Assembly: GCA_023410295.1 (NCBI GenBank)
Contig: JAEYPY010000034.1
Coordinates: forward strand, 1 to 16,063
Origin: Pseudomonadota bacterium
Lineage (GTDB): Bacteria; Pseudomonadota; Alphaproteobacteria; Caulobacterales; Aquidulcibacteraceae
DNA: 16,063 nucleotides
Direction of reading: 5' to 3'
The notes beneath the pieces were generated by a model. The model did no database searches. It was not told where the DNA came from and saw nothing but the letters and a program-made list of their open reading frames with translations. The translations under genes and the position numbers were made by a program. Positions 1-7,408 of this stretch are shown in pieces; positions within the stretch are counted from its first letter, which is position 1, and each line of letters begins with the position of its first letter.

Positions 1-1656
1 GGGCGGCGCGCGCGCGCCCGCGGGACCGGGGTCTGGTCGCTTGATCTGGCGCGCGCGGAGGATGGCGAAGTGACGCCAAGCGGAGAGGCCGCTTATTCGG
101 GACGCTGGGGCGGCATGGAGTATGGGCTCTCCGCTGCCTACCCAGGTGAGCACGTGCCTTTCCGCGGCGAAGAATACGCGCGTGATGAATTCGGTACGTT
201 GGAGGCGCGGCGCACCGAGCTTGTGCCGGAGGATAAGGGCGTGGCGCAGCTTGCGGGCGAAGCGAGCTTCGGCGTCCTCGGCTGGCGCGCAGGCGTGAAT
301 GCGCAGATCTTGGAGGCGCGCGTCGACGAAACCTTGGAGGCGCGCAGCCTCGATGCGGGTGGCGCGCTCGATGAAATCGAGTCCGGCGCAACAGAGGAGC
401 GCGAGCGCATCGGCGAACTGGGCGCGTCGCTCCAGCGCGACGACGGCCCCTGGCGCACGGAGCTGACGGCGGTGCTAACGCGCGCGCGATACGCCGCCGA
501 CGCGACCTCCGCCGAGTATGACGCGCTCGCTGTGCTCGATGAAGCGGCATGGCAGCGTCAGCGCGTGGAGCGCGGCGAAAGCGTTTTACATGGGTCGCTG
601 CGGCGCGCGCTCGGTGAGAACTGGGCCGTGACATTCGGCGCGGAGGCGGCGCTCAACACGCTGGAGCAGCGCCTGAGCCTTGTGGAGGATAGCGGCTCCG
701 GCCCTCTTCCGGTGGATTTGCCGTCGGCGAATGTGCGCGTGGAGGAGGAGCGCGCGGAGCTGAGCTTTATGCTCACGGGCGCTCCGGCGCGCGGCTGGTC
801 GCTCGAAGCGGGTGCTGCGGTGGAGTCCTCGCGGCTGACGCAGACTGGCGATGTCGATGCGGAGGCTGAACTCGAATATTGGAAGCCGTCGGTCCAATTG
901 GCGCGCCGCTTTGGCGATGATGAAGTTCGGCTGCGGCTCTATCGCGATGTCGGCCAGCTGGATTTCAGAGACTTTGTCTCGGTCGCGGATCTGGAGAATG
1001 CGATCGTTGACGCCGGCAATCCTGATCTGCGGCCGGAAGCATCGTGGCGCCTGGAAGCGGCAGGCGATTTTCGCTTCGGCGAAGACCGTGCGCTGAGCAT
1101 CACCGTTTATCGGTGGACGATTGAGGATGCCTTGGATGTGGTCGCCGTCGGTCCGCCCGGAAATCGCTTCGATGCGCCGGGCAATATCGGTGACGCGGAA
1201 TTGTGGGGCGCGCGTGTGCAGCTGAACTGGCCGCTGCTCTGGGGCGCGGCGCTGCGCATCGACGCCATGGCGCAGGAGATGGAAGCGGACGATCCGTTGA
1301 CGGGGGAGCGGCGCGCGCTGTCCGATCGCGACGAGAGCAATCTGCTGATCGAGCTCCGGCAAGATTTCTCCACGTTCGCCTGGGGTATCGATTATGAGCG
1401 CGACCGCGAGACGCCGTCGTATCGGATCGATCGCATCGAACTGGAAGAAGACGCCGAAGAACTCGAGCTTTGGCTCGAGACAAACGCGCTCGGGCCCGTG
1501 AAGTGGCGCTTCTGGGCGCAGAACCTCAGCGACGATTCCGAGCTACGGCGCCGCCGCTTCTTCGATCCGGATCGACTTGGCTTGTTTGACGGCGATGACG
1601 CCCGCGCGCGGCGCGCCGGCGTCACCGTCGGCGTCACCGCAAGCGGGCGGTTCTAG
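1..1656 (+). CDS. TonB-dependent receptor, C-terminal beta-barrel part (5' end outside window)
   Basis: The frame is open from the first base of the window, so this is the last 551 residues of a longer protein; the first in-frame start-like codon (GTG at 70) is not a credible start. It has the alternating hydrophobic/charged pattern of beta-barrel strands. A typical receptor barrel motif (N-P-D-L-R-P-E) spans about 1018-1038, and the protein ends in Gly-Arg-Phe, the terminal aromatic expected of outer-membrane barrel proteins. The N-terminal plug and TonB box are off-window, so substrate specificity cannot be read. It runs convergently into the phytase gene with a 6 bp gap. Receptors next to beta-propeller phytases are common in alphaproteobacteria, so a role in uptake of phytate or its products is plausible, but here it rests only on position. 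It is clearly a different subfamily from the receptor at 3934-6306. Confidence 0.85.
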   Translation, partial: GRRARARGTGVWSLDLARAEDGEVTPSGEAAYSGRWGGMEYGLSAAYPGEHVPFRGEEYARDEFGTLEARRTELVPEDKGVAQLAGEASFGVLGWRAGVNAQILEARVDETLEARSLDAGGALDEIESGATEERERIGELGASLQRDDGPWRTELTAVLTRARYAADATSAEYDALAVLDEAAWQRQRVERGESVLHGSLRRALGENWAVTFGAEAALNTLEQRLSLVEDSGSGPLPVDLPSANVRVEEERAELSFMLTGAPARGWSLEAGAAVESSRLTQTGDVDAEAELEYWKPSVQLARRFGDDEVRLRLYRDVGQLDFRDFVSVADLENAIVDAGNPDLRPEASWRLEAAGDFRFGEDRALSITVYRWTIEDALDVVAVGPPGNRFDAPGNIGDAELWGARVQLNWPLLWGAALRIDAMAQEMEADDPLTGERRALSDRDESNLLIELRQDFSTFAWGIDYERDRETPSYRIDRIELEEDAEELELWLETNALGPVKWRFWAQNLSDDSELRRRRFFDPDRLGLFDGDDARARRAGVTVGVTASGRF

Positions 1657-1662
1657 ATTCGC

Positions 1663-3720
1663 CTACTGACGCGACTCCAAACCCAGCGACTCAGCGATTG
1701 CGCTCCACGGGACCAGTTTGAAGTTCTGATACTCGGGCGGCGAAATGTTGCGTCCGTCCTGAGCGACGAAGATGCCGCTGGCGAAGTCGCCGCCGAGATT
1801 GGCCGAGAGCACTTCGAGACCATCGGTTTCAGAGATGCCGTCGATGCCACGCGCAGCATCGGCGAGCACTGCGAACGAGCCGACATATTCGTTCGCGCCT
1901 TCGCGGCGGAAGATTGCGTAGGTGTTGTTGCCCTGGCTGGAGAGTACGAGATAGCCGCGCCCGTCGCCCAAATCGTAAAGACCAATGCCTTCGAGATCGT
2001 CTTTTAGCGCATCGTTGCCTTCGACCGTGGCGATCGAAGTGGGCGTTGAGCCGCCGTCCGGTTCTGCGCCGATGCGCCAGAGGCCGACGTCTTCTTCAGC
2101 GATATAGAGGATGCCTTGCTCGTCGTCGGCGACGCAGCCCTCGGTTTGCGTGGCGAAGGGGATGTCGCGCACCGGCGTTGCATCGACACGCCCGTTGCCA
2201 GCATCACTCAGGCGATACTGACGCAGATCGCCGTCATCGCCATTGATGAACACGTAGGCCTCGCCCGACTGGGCGCTGCGGTACATGCATAAGCCGTATG
2301 GATCGATGAAGCCGGTCGGCTGCAATCCGTTGGCGATATCGATCAGGCGACGTGTGCGCGGATCGACCCGGTAGATCGAGATTCCGTCAGTGGTGCGATT
2401 CGACGCGGTGACGAGCGACACGGTGTCGGCGCCGAGGCGGAAGCCGTCGCGGACATCGACATTATTCATGCGCCCGTCGGCCAGGAATTGCAGTACGCGG
2501 CCCTGCAGGTCGTAAACATAAAGGCCCGATTGCTTCTGCGTGCCGATGATGATGCTGCGCGAGGGATCGGCCGGATTGACCCAGATCGCCGGATCGTCGG
2601 CGCTGTCGCCGTCAGTTTCGACCGGGTTCGTCTCCACTGTCGGATGGACGATGGTCATCGATGATTCCGGCGCCACACGCGGATCGACGGCCCCGCCCGC
2701 GGCGAGGTTCATGGCGCTGGCGATATCGGCCCAAGACACCAGCTTGTAGTTCGTGCCGCCGTCGTTCTCGTCGTCCATGGCGACAAGCGCGCCTTGCGGC
2801 AGGCCGGGATACGCAAAGCTCGTCGCGTAAAGGCCGCCCGCAGCTTCGACGCCATCGCTCGCGGCGCCGGCGCTCAGCGTGAACGAGCCGACATAAGCGT
2901 GATCATTGTTGCGGTCATAGAGGTGAAAGCGGTTGGCCGAAGCGTCGGAGCCGACGAGATAGCTCGCCGCGCCCGCGTCATAAACCGCAACGCCGCCAGC
3001 TTCTTCGGTCACATTGCCAATGCGCGCCGCGTCGATCAGCTCAGGTACCACTTCAGCTTCGGGATCGGCGTCAAAGCGCCAAAAGCCCACGCCTTGCTCG
3101 GCGACATAAAGATCGCCGCTCGCGTCATCCGTCGTGCAGTAGCTGGCTTCGGACGCAACACGTAGGTGACGCACCAGCGTGGCGCTCATGCCATCGGCGC
3201 TGGTCGAAATCATGAATTGCGCGACTTCGCCGGCGCCGCCGAGGGCGAAGGCATAGAGCGTCGCGTCGCGTGCATCGCGATAAAGACAAAGGCTCTCGCC
3301 TGAGAAGCCGATGGCGATCTCGCCCGTCGTGCGCTCGCGCGCGGTGTTGGCGTTGGCGTCGAGTTCGAACAGGCGCAGCCGATTGGTCGCCCCGTCGAGC
3401 GCGGCGAGCGTCCAGTTCTGCAAAGCCTCGTTGTAACGCGCATCGACAGCGACCGCGGCGCCGGCGGGGATTTGCGCAAGCCGCGCGCCGTCGAGCCCGT
3501 AAAGCTCAATGCCCGCGGTTTCGCTGCTGCCGACGATGAGCCCAGAGCCATCGGCGCGGGGGATGAGAACGGCGTTATTGGCATCCGATTGTTCGGTTGG
3601 CGCGGTTTCCGCGTGGGGCGCGATCGAGGGCGTTTGCGCCGGCGCTTCAGGCGCGTTGGTCGTTGCGCATCCAGCCATTGCTGCAGTTGCGAACAGTCCG
3701 AGCAACCAAGCCTTGTGCAT
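1663..3720 (-). CDS. Tandem-domain beta-propeller phytase (3-phytase), predicted lipoprotein
   Basis: This protein of 685 aa hydrolyses phytate (myo-inositol hexakisphosphate) in a Ca-dependent reaction. The start at 3720 is preferred over an ATG at 3807. It gives a lipoprotein signal peptide (M-H-K-A-W..., lipobox M-A-G-C with Cys18, Ala at +2, so probably outer membrane), and a purine-rich ribosome site (AGGGGGAAG) lies just upstream. Two propeller domains follow. Domain 2 (about 352-683) carries the classical signatures: D-S-A-D-D-P-A-I-W-V at 372-381, I-I-G-T-x-K at 391-396, M-N-N-V-D-V-R at 418-424, Y-I-A-E-E-D at 539-544, D-L-E-G at 575-578 and T-D-G-L-E at 632-636. Domain 1 (about 45-340) shows the same repeat order and the same closing motif (N-Y-K-L-V-S-W versus N-F-K-L-V-P-W) but lacks D-D-P-A-I-W and several acidic ligands, so it is probably inactive or accessory. 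Tandem phytases with a weak N-terminal domain are known. It is transcribed divergently from the TonB receptor at 3934. Confidence 0.93.
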   Translation of the reverse strand: MHKAWLLGLFATAAMAGCATTNAPEAPAQTPSIAPHAETAPTEQSDANNAVLIPRADGSGLIVGSSETAGIELYGLDGARLAQIPAGAAVAVDARYNEALQNWTLAALDGATNRLRLFELDANANTARERTTGEIAIGFSGESLCLYRDARDATLYAFALGGAGEVAQFMISTSADGMSATLVRHLRVASEASYCTTDDASGDLYVAEQGVGFWRFDADPEAEVVPELIDAARIGNVTEEAGGVAVYDAGAASYLVGSDASANRFHLYDRNNDHAYVGSFTLSAGAASDGVEAAGGLYATSFAYPGLPQGALVAMDDENDGGTNYKLVSWADIASAMNLAAGGAVDPRVAPESSMTIVHPTVETNPVETDGDSADDPAIWVNPADPSRSIIIGTQKQSGLYVYDLQGRVLQFLADGRMNNVDVRDGFRLGADTVSLVTASNRTTDGISIYRVDPRTRRLIDIANGLQPTGFIDPYGLCMYRSAQSGEAYVFINGDDGDLRQYRLSDAGNGRVDATPVRDIPFATQTEGCVADDEQGILYIAEEDVGLWRIGAEPDGGSTPTSIATVEGNDALKDDLEGIGLYDLGDGRGYLVLSSQGNNTYAIFRREGANEYVGSFAVLADAARGIDGISETDGLEVLSANLGGDFASGIFVAQDGRNISPPEYQNFKLVPWSAIAESLGLESRQ

Positions 3721-3824
3721 CACGCTTCCCCCTGATTTCACGCCGACTTTAGCGGCCCATTGCAACGCTTCAGTGGCATTGCTGCCACCCTCGAACCGCT
3801 TCTGCAAGGGAAATTCTATTTATG

Positions 3825-3853
3825 TTGCATCTTGGAATTTTCGTTCATATCAT
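3825..3853 (+). promoter_or_regulatory. Putative sigma70-type promoter for the TonB receptor
   Basis: The 213 bp between the phytase and the receptor (3721-3933) contains an unusually AT-rich island at about 3811-3870. Within it TTGCAT (3825-3830) and TATCAT (3848-3853) are separated by exactly 17 bp, giving 3/6 and 5/6 matches to the consensus -35 and -10. The receptor start is about 80 bp downstream. The minus strand has a -10-like TAGAAT (3818-3813) toward the phytase, but I see no convincing -35 for it. This is a pattern match only. Confidence 0.4.
3834..3847. promoter_or_regulatory. Putative IolR-type operator in the receptor promoter spacer
   Basis: GGAA-N6-TTCA lies wholly between the putative -35 (3825-3830) and -10 (3848-3853), a position where a bound protein would block RNA polymerase. 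It matches 7 of 8 positions of GGAA-N6-TTCC, the motif I recall for the RpiR-type IolR of Sinorhizobium meliloti. Similar sites occur at 8446, 8506 and 9449 in this window. Confidence 0.35.
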
Positions 3854-3933
3854 CAGTCTGTCATGACAACCTCGTAGAGGCCGGCGATCCGTTCGGCCCG
3901 TGCAGCGGGGGACCTCGAGGGGAGGAGAGCAAG

Positions 3934-6306
3934 ATGAAATCGTTCCGCAGAGTAGCGCTTAAGACGCTGCTTATGTCGGCCTGCTTCACGTTGCCGGGGG
4001 TGGCGATCGCGCAGGATCAGCCGGCGGAGGAGCAACAGCTGGAGGACATCGTCGTCACCGGCGAGATCCAGTATCGCAATCGCACCGACACCGTTGCGCC
4101 GGAGCTTGTGTACGACCAGCGCTTCTTCGAGCAGTTCGAACCGCTCTCGGTCGGCGATCAGCTCTCGCGCGTGCCGGGCGTTGCATTCACCAGCGACATC
4201 GGCGAGCGCGATGCGCCGCAAATGCGCGGTCTTGGCGAAGGTTTCACGCAAGTGCTGGTCAATGGCCGCCCAATCCCAGGCGCCGGCAACGACCGCACCG
4301 TGTTCGTCGACCGTATTCCCGCGGAAATCATCGACCGCATCGAAATCGTGCGCTCCCCAAGCGCCGACATTGACAGCCAAGGCATCGGCGGCACGATCAA
4401 TATCATTCTCAAGGACGGCATGAGCCTGCCGCCGGGCGTGATCGCGCGCATTGGCACGATCTACGATACCGACAACGAGGAATGGTCGCCGCTCGGCGCG
4501 CTCTCTTTCTCCGGTCGCAACGACGCGCGCACCATGGCGTGGTCCGCCACGTTCGACGCGCAACGGCGCTACAACACCAAGGTGCTTGACCAGCAGCTGT
4601 TCGACGACACCTCGCCGGGGTTTGCCGACAGCGACGACGGCACGGACCTGTTCGACCCCGATGGATTTGATGCCAGCACGCCATCCACGGTGGCCGTCGA
4701 GCATCAGGACCAGATCGATACCCGCGAAAGCACCGATCTTTCATTCAATGGCGATCTGACGTTCCAGATGGGACCAGATCAGTCGCTGCGGCTGGACGCG
4801 TTTGTGCTGAATACCGAGCGGGATGAAACCGAAGACGGCGTGCTTTATGCGCGTGAAGACGGCACGCTGACCGCCAATGACGACGTCTCCGACGAGGAAT
4901 GGGAACTCGACACCCTGGAATCGCAGGCGCAGCACATCGAACAACAGAGCTTCGGCCTGTCCGCGCTCTACGAAGTGCAACTCAGCCCGAGCTGGAGCTT
5001 CGAAAGCCAGGCGCGGTACGCGAACTTCACCGAAGACAATGTCCAGACCAGCTTCGAAGACGAGCCGCCAGAGCCTGTCGAGCTTGAGGTCATCAACAGC
5101 GAGGACACGGAAACCTCGCTCGATGGTGCGCTGACTTACAATTCGGACGCCTTCGCCCAGAGCTTGGGCATGTCCAGCTTTGAGTTTGAGTTCGGCGTCG
5201 CGTTGAAGAACAAGACACGGGACTACAGCTTCCAAGCCTTCGAGGATGACAACGGTGACGGCGACTTCGACGATCCCGATGACGATGTCACCCCCGATAG
5301 CGGCCTGTTCGAATTCGACGAATGGCGCCTCGATGGCTGGGCGATGGCCGAGTTCGGCCTCACCGATACACTGATGGTCCAACTGGGCGTGCGCTCGGAA
5401 TCCACCGATACGGATACGTCAATTATCGGCGGCGCCAGCGGCTCCAGCTCGCAGCATCAGCTCAACCCGTCGGCTCACGTGCAGTGGGAGCCGTGGGCGG
5501 ATGGCCAGTTCCGCGTCAGCTACGCGCGCACCGTGCGCCGGCCGACGCTCGATCAGGTCGTGCCGTTTGCGAACTCGGACTCGCCGGAAGACGATGACGA
5601 GACCTTCGGCAATCCCAATCTCGAGCAGGAGACCGCCTGGGGCTACGACATCGGTTACGAGCATCGCATCGGCCGCCGCGGCGTCGTCGGCTTCAACTAC
5701 TTCCACCGCGACGTCGAGAACCTGATCTCGCTGGTCAATACCGGCGTCTCGACCGGCGTGCCGGGTGCGTTCGAGGACACCTACGACAACACCGGCGATG
5801 GCGAGGTCTCCGGCTGGGAAGTCGATATCTCAACGCCGCTTGATTTCATCGGGCTCGATGAGACCGGCTTCTTCGCGAACTATACGAGCCTCGACTCCGA
5901 GCGTGTCGAGCCGCTGACGGGCCTCACCGCGCGTTTCAACGCGCAGCCTGAATACGTCTACAACTGGGGCATCACCCACAACATCGAGTCCATCGGCACG
6001 ACGTTTGGCTTCAGCTATCGCAAGCAGGGCATGTCGGAATCGTTCTTCCTCGGCGAAGAGGAGCGTCAATGGTACGACGCCAACCTCGAAGTGTTCGTCG
6101 AGAAGCGGCTCACGGATAGCCTGGTGCTGCGCCTGGTCGGCAACAATCTGCTCGATGCCGACAGCATCCAGGCCGAGCGCAATTACGATGGCGATACGGC
6201 GCAAGAGATAATCGACAACCAGATCGCCGGTGATGTCGATGAGTTCGAAGTTGAACGCGAAAATTCATCGCCGACGGTGCTTATCTCGCTGCGGGCGGTG
6301 TTCTAG
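3934..6306 (+). CDS. TonB-dependent outer-membrane receptor, probably for phytate or inositol phosphates
   Basis: This complete receptor of 790 aa energises uptake of a bound ligand across the outer membrane through TonB-ExbBD. The ATG at 3934 is chosen because a strong ribosome site (GGGGAGGAGAG, 3919-3929) precedes it and it yields a clean signal peptide (M-K-S-F-R-R..., hydrophobic core, cleavage near A-I-A-Q). An in-frame ATG at 3760 would add 58 residues before the signal and is rejected. After cleavage come the TonB box (L-E-D-I-V-V-T-G) and the plug, with L-S-R-V-P-G-V, Q-M-R-G-L-G, V-L-V-N-G-R-P and I-E-I-V-R-S-P. The remainder is a 22-strand-type barrel ending in R-A-V-F. Several predicted loops are strongly acidic; one around residues 437-452 reads like a Ca-binding Asp-rich loop. 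The gene is divergent from the phytase and followed by a terminator, so it is probably monocistronic. The ligand is inferred from context only. Confidence 0.93.
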   Translation: MKSFRRVALKTLLMSACFTLPGVAIAQDQPAEEQQLEDIVVTGEIQYRNRTDTVAPELVYDQRFFEQFEPLSVGDQLSRVPGVAFTSDIGERDAPQMRGLGEGFTQVLVNGRPIPGAGNDRTVFVDRIPAEIIDRIEIVRSPSADIDSQGIGGTINIILKDGMSLPPGVIARIGTIYDTDNEEWSPLGALSFSGRNDARTMAWSATFDAQRRYNTKVLDQQLFDDTSPGFADSDDGTDLFDPDGFDASTPSTVAVEHQDQIDTRESTDLSFNGDLTFQMGPDQSLRLDAFVLNTERDETEDGVLYAREDGTLTANDDVSDEEWELDTLESQAQHIEQQSFGLSALYEVQLSPSWSFESQARYANFTEDNVQTSFEDEPPEPVELEVINSEDTETSLDGALTYNSDAFAQSLGMSSFEFEFGVALKNKTRDYSFQAFEDDNGDGDFDDPDDDVTPDSGLFEFDEWRLDGWAMAEFGLTDTLMVQLGVRSESTDTDTSIIGGASGSSSQHQLNPSAHVQWEPWADGQFRVSYARTVRRPTLDQVVPFANSDSPEDDDETFGNPNLEQETAWGYDIGYEHRIGRRGVVGFNYFHRDVENLISLVNTGVSTGVPGAFEDTYDNTGDGEVSGWEVDISTPLDFIGLDETGFFANYTSLDSERVEPLTGLTARFNAQPEYVYNWGITHNIESIGTTFGFSYRKQGMSESFFLGEEERQWYDANLEVFVEKRLTDSLVLRLVGNNLLDADSIQAERNYDGDTAQEIIDNQIAGDVDEFEVERENSSPTVLISLRAVF

Positions 6307-6333
6307 AGCGCAAACGGACCCCTTCCTTCCTCC

Positions 6334-6363
6334 AACGGCCCTGCAAGGGGCCGTTTCTTTTTT
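6334..6363 (+). terminator. Rho-independent terminator after the TonB receptor
   Basis: Perfect 8 bp inverted repeat AACGGCCC (6334-6341) and GGGCCGTT (6348-6355) with a 6 nt loop, followed by TCTTTTTT (6356-6363). The U-tract is on the plus strand only, so it terminates the receptor transcript, 28 bp after its stop. The remaining bases to 6415 hold no recognisable element. Confidence 0.9.
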
Positions 6364-6415
6364 GGGGGTAGGTTGTCGAAGGCGACGCGGCGCCATGGGT
6401 GGCGCGGTCGAGCGT

Positions 6416-7396
6416 TCAAAGCGCCACGGGCTTGCCGCTGTCCTTCGAAGCTTGCGCCGCCGTCGCCAGCGCCAGCGCCGCGACGCCATCTTGATAGCCA
6501 ATTTCCGGCCTGGCCCCGCGAGCGAGCATGTCGGCGAAATGCGCCATTTCGTGGCGATAGGCCGCCGCGTACCGGTCGAGGAAGAAGTTCTGAAACGCGT
6601 CAGCTTGTGCGCCGCCCTCGCTCCAGACTTCGACCGTGGTCTCGGTGACATTGCCTGCGCGGAGCGCGCCTTGGGAACCGAACGCTTCAATGCGCTGGTC
6701 GTAGCCGTAGCCGCTGCGGCGGCTGTTGGAGATGACGCAGAGCTTGCCGCTGGCGGTGCGCAAAATGGTTTTCGCCGTATCGATATCGCCCGCCGCGCCG
6801 ATCGCCGGATCGACGAGGCACGCCCCGGCGGCGAACACTTCAACCGGCTCTTCGCCGAGCAGCCAACGCGCCATGTCGAAATCGTGGATCGCCATGTCTT
6901 TGAAGATGCCGCCGCTGATGGGAATGTAGCCGGCGGGCGGGGGCGAAGGATCGTGACTGGTGATATGCAGCGTCTCCAGCGCGCCCACCGCGCCGGATGC
7001 GAGTTTCTGTTTCAGGGCACGGAAGTTCGGATCGAAGCGTCGGTTGAAGGCGAGAAAGAGCGGCGCGCCAGAGAGCTTGGCTTGGGCGCTGCGGGCGCGA
7101 TCGAGGTCAAGATCGATCGGCTTCTCGCAGAACACGGCTTTGCCGGCTTCGATGGCGCGGAGGCTGAAGTCGAGATGCGTATCGGTAGACGAGGCGATGA
7201 TAACGCCGCCGACGGACGCATCACCCAGCGCGCCGGCGAGGTCGGCAGTTTTGGCGCCATAATTGTCAGCCAGCTGCTTTGCGGCGTCAGCGATCGGATC
7301 GACGACATAGGCAAGCTGCAGCTCGGTGTGCGCAGCGACGTTGGTGGCGTGGATGCGGCCGATGCGGCCAGCGCCGATGAGAGCGATCTTGTGCAT
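6416..7396 (-). CDS. iolG: Inositol 2-dehydrogenase (IolG family), downstream paralogue
   Basis: This 326 aa Gfo/Idh/MocA oxidoreductase probably oxidises myo-inositol (or a stereoisomer) to inosose with NAD in the cytoplasm, the first step of inositol catabolism. An N-terminal Rossmann motif G-A-G-R-I-G-R-I-H (8-16) binds the nucleotide. E-K-P (91-93) contains the family's catalytic Lys92. K-D-M-A-I-H-D-F-D (166-174) supplies Asp167 and His171, equivalent to the Asp/His pair of Bacillus IolG. The family-typical M-A-R-W-L-L-G-E-E follows at 175-183. The length is normal. It is 12 bp downstream of the second iolG copy on the same strand, with a TAAGGG ribosome site overlapping that gene's stop, so the two form one operon. 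Other enzymes of this fold act on scyllo- or chiro-inositol, so exact substrate is open. Confidence 0.88.
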   Translation of the reverse strand: MHKIALIGAGRIGRIHATNVAAHTELQLAYVVDPIADAAKQLADNYGAKTADLAGALGDASVGGVIIASSTDTHLDFSLRAIEAGKAVFCEKPIDLDLDRARSAQAKLSGAPLFLAFNRRFDPNFRALKQKLASGAVGALETLHITSHDPSPPPAGYIPISGGIFKDMAIHDFDMARWLLGEEPVEVFAAGACLVDPAIGAAGDIDTAKTILRTASGKLCVISNSRRSGYGYDQRIEAFGSQGALRAGNVTETTVEVWSEGGAQADAFQNFFLDRYAAAYRHEMAHFADMLARGARPEIGYQDGVAALALATAAQASKDSGKPVAL

Positions 7397-7408
7397 GGCG
7401 CTGAACCC

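Noticed and set aside
1..24. Alternating GC run at the left edge.
   Set aside because: It is inside the open reading frame of the truncated receptor and is explained by Arg/Ala/Gly codons; no evidence of an origin or Z-DNA-type function.
199..344. TTGGAGGCGCG occurs three times (199, 310, 334).
   Set aside because: All copies are in frame and encode Leu-Glu-Ala-Arg within the barrel; spacing is irregular, and codon bias plus similar strand ends explain it.
586..1362. Minus-strand open frame of 258 codons inside the first receptor gene.
   Set aside because: No ribosome site, no recognisable domain, and Arg/Gln/Pro-rich composition typical of an antisense shadow in high-GC DNA.
3760..3933. 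An upstream ATG at 3760 would extend the receptor by 58 residues.
   Set aside because: The extension lies before a good signal peptide, crosses the proposed promoter and lacks a ribosome site; the ATG at 3934 has a strong one.
3853..4704. Minus-strand open frame of 283 codons opposite the start of the full-length receptor.
   Set aside because: It runs antisense to a clear signal peptide and plug domain and into the divergent promoter region; no family features.
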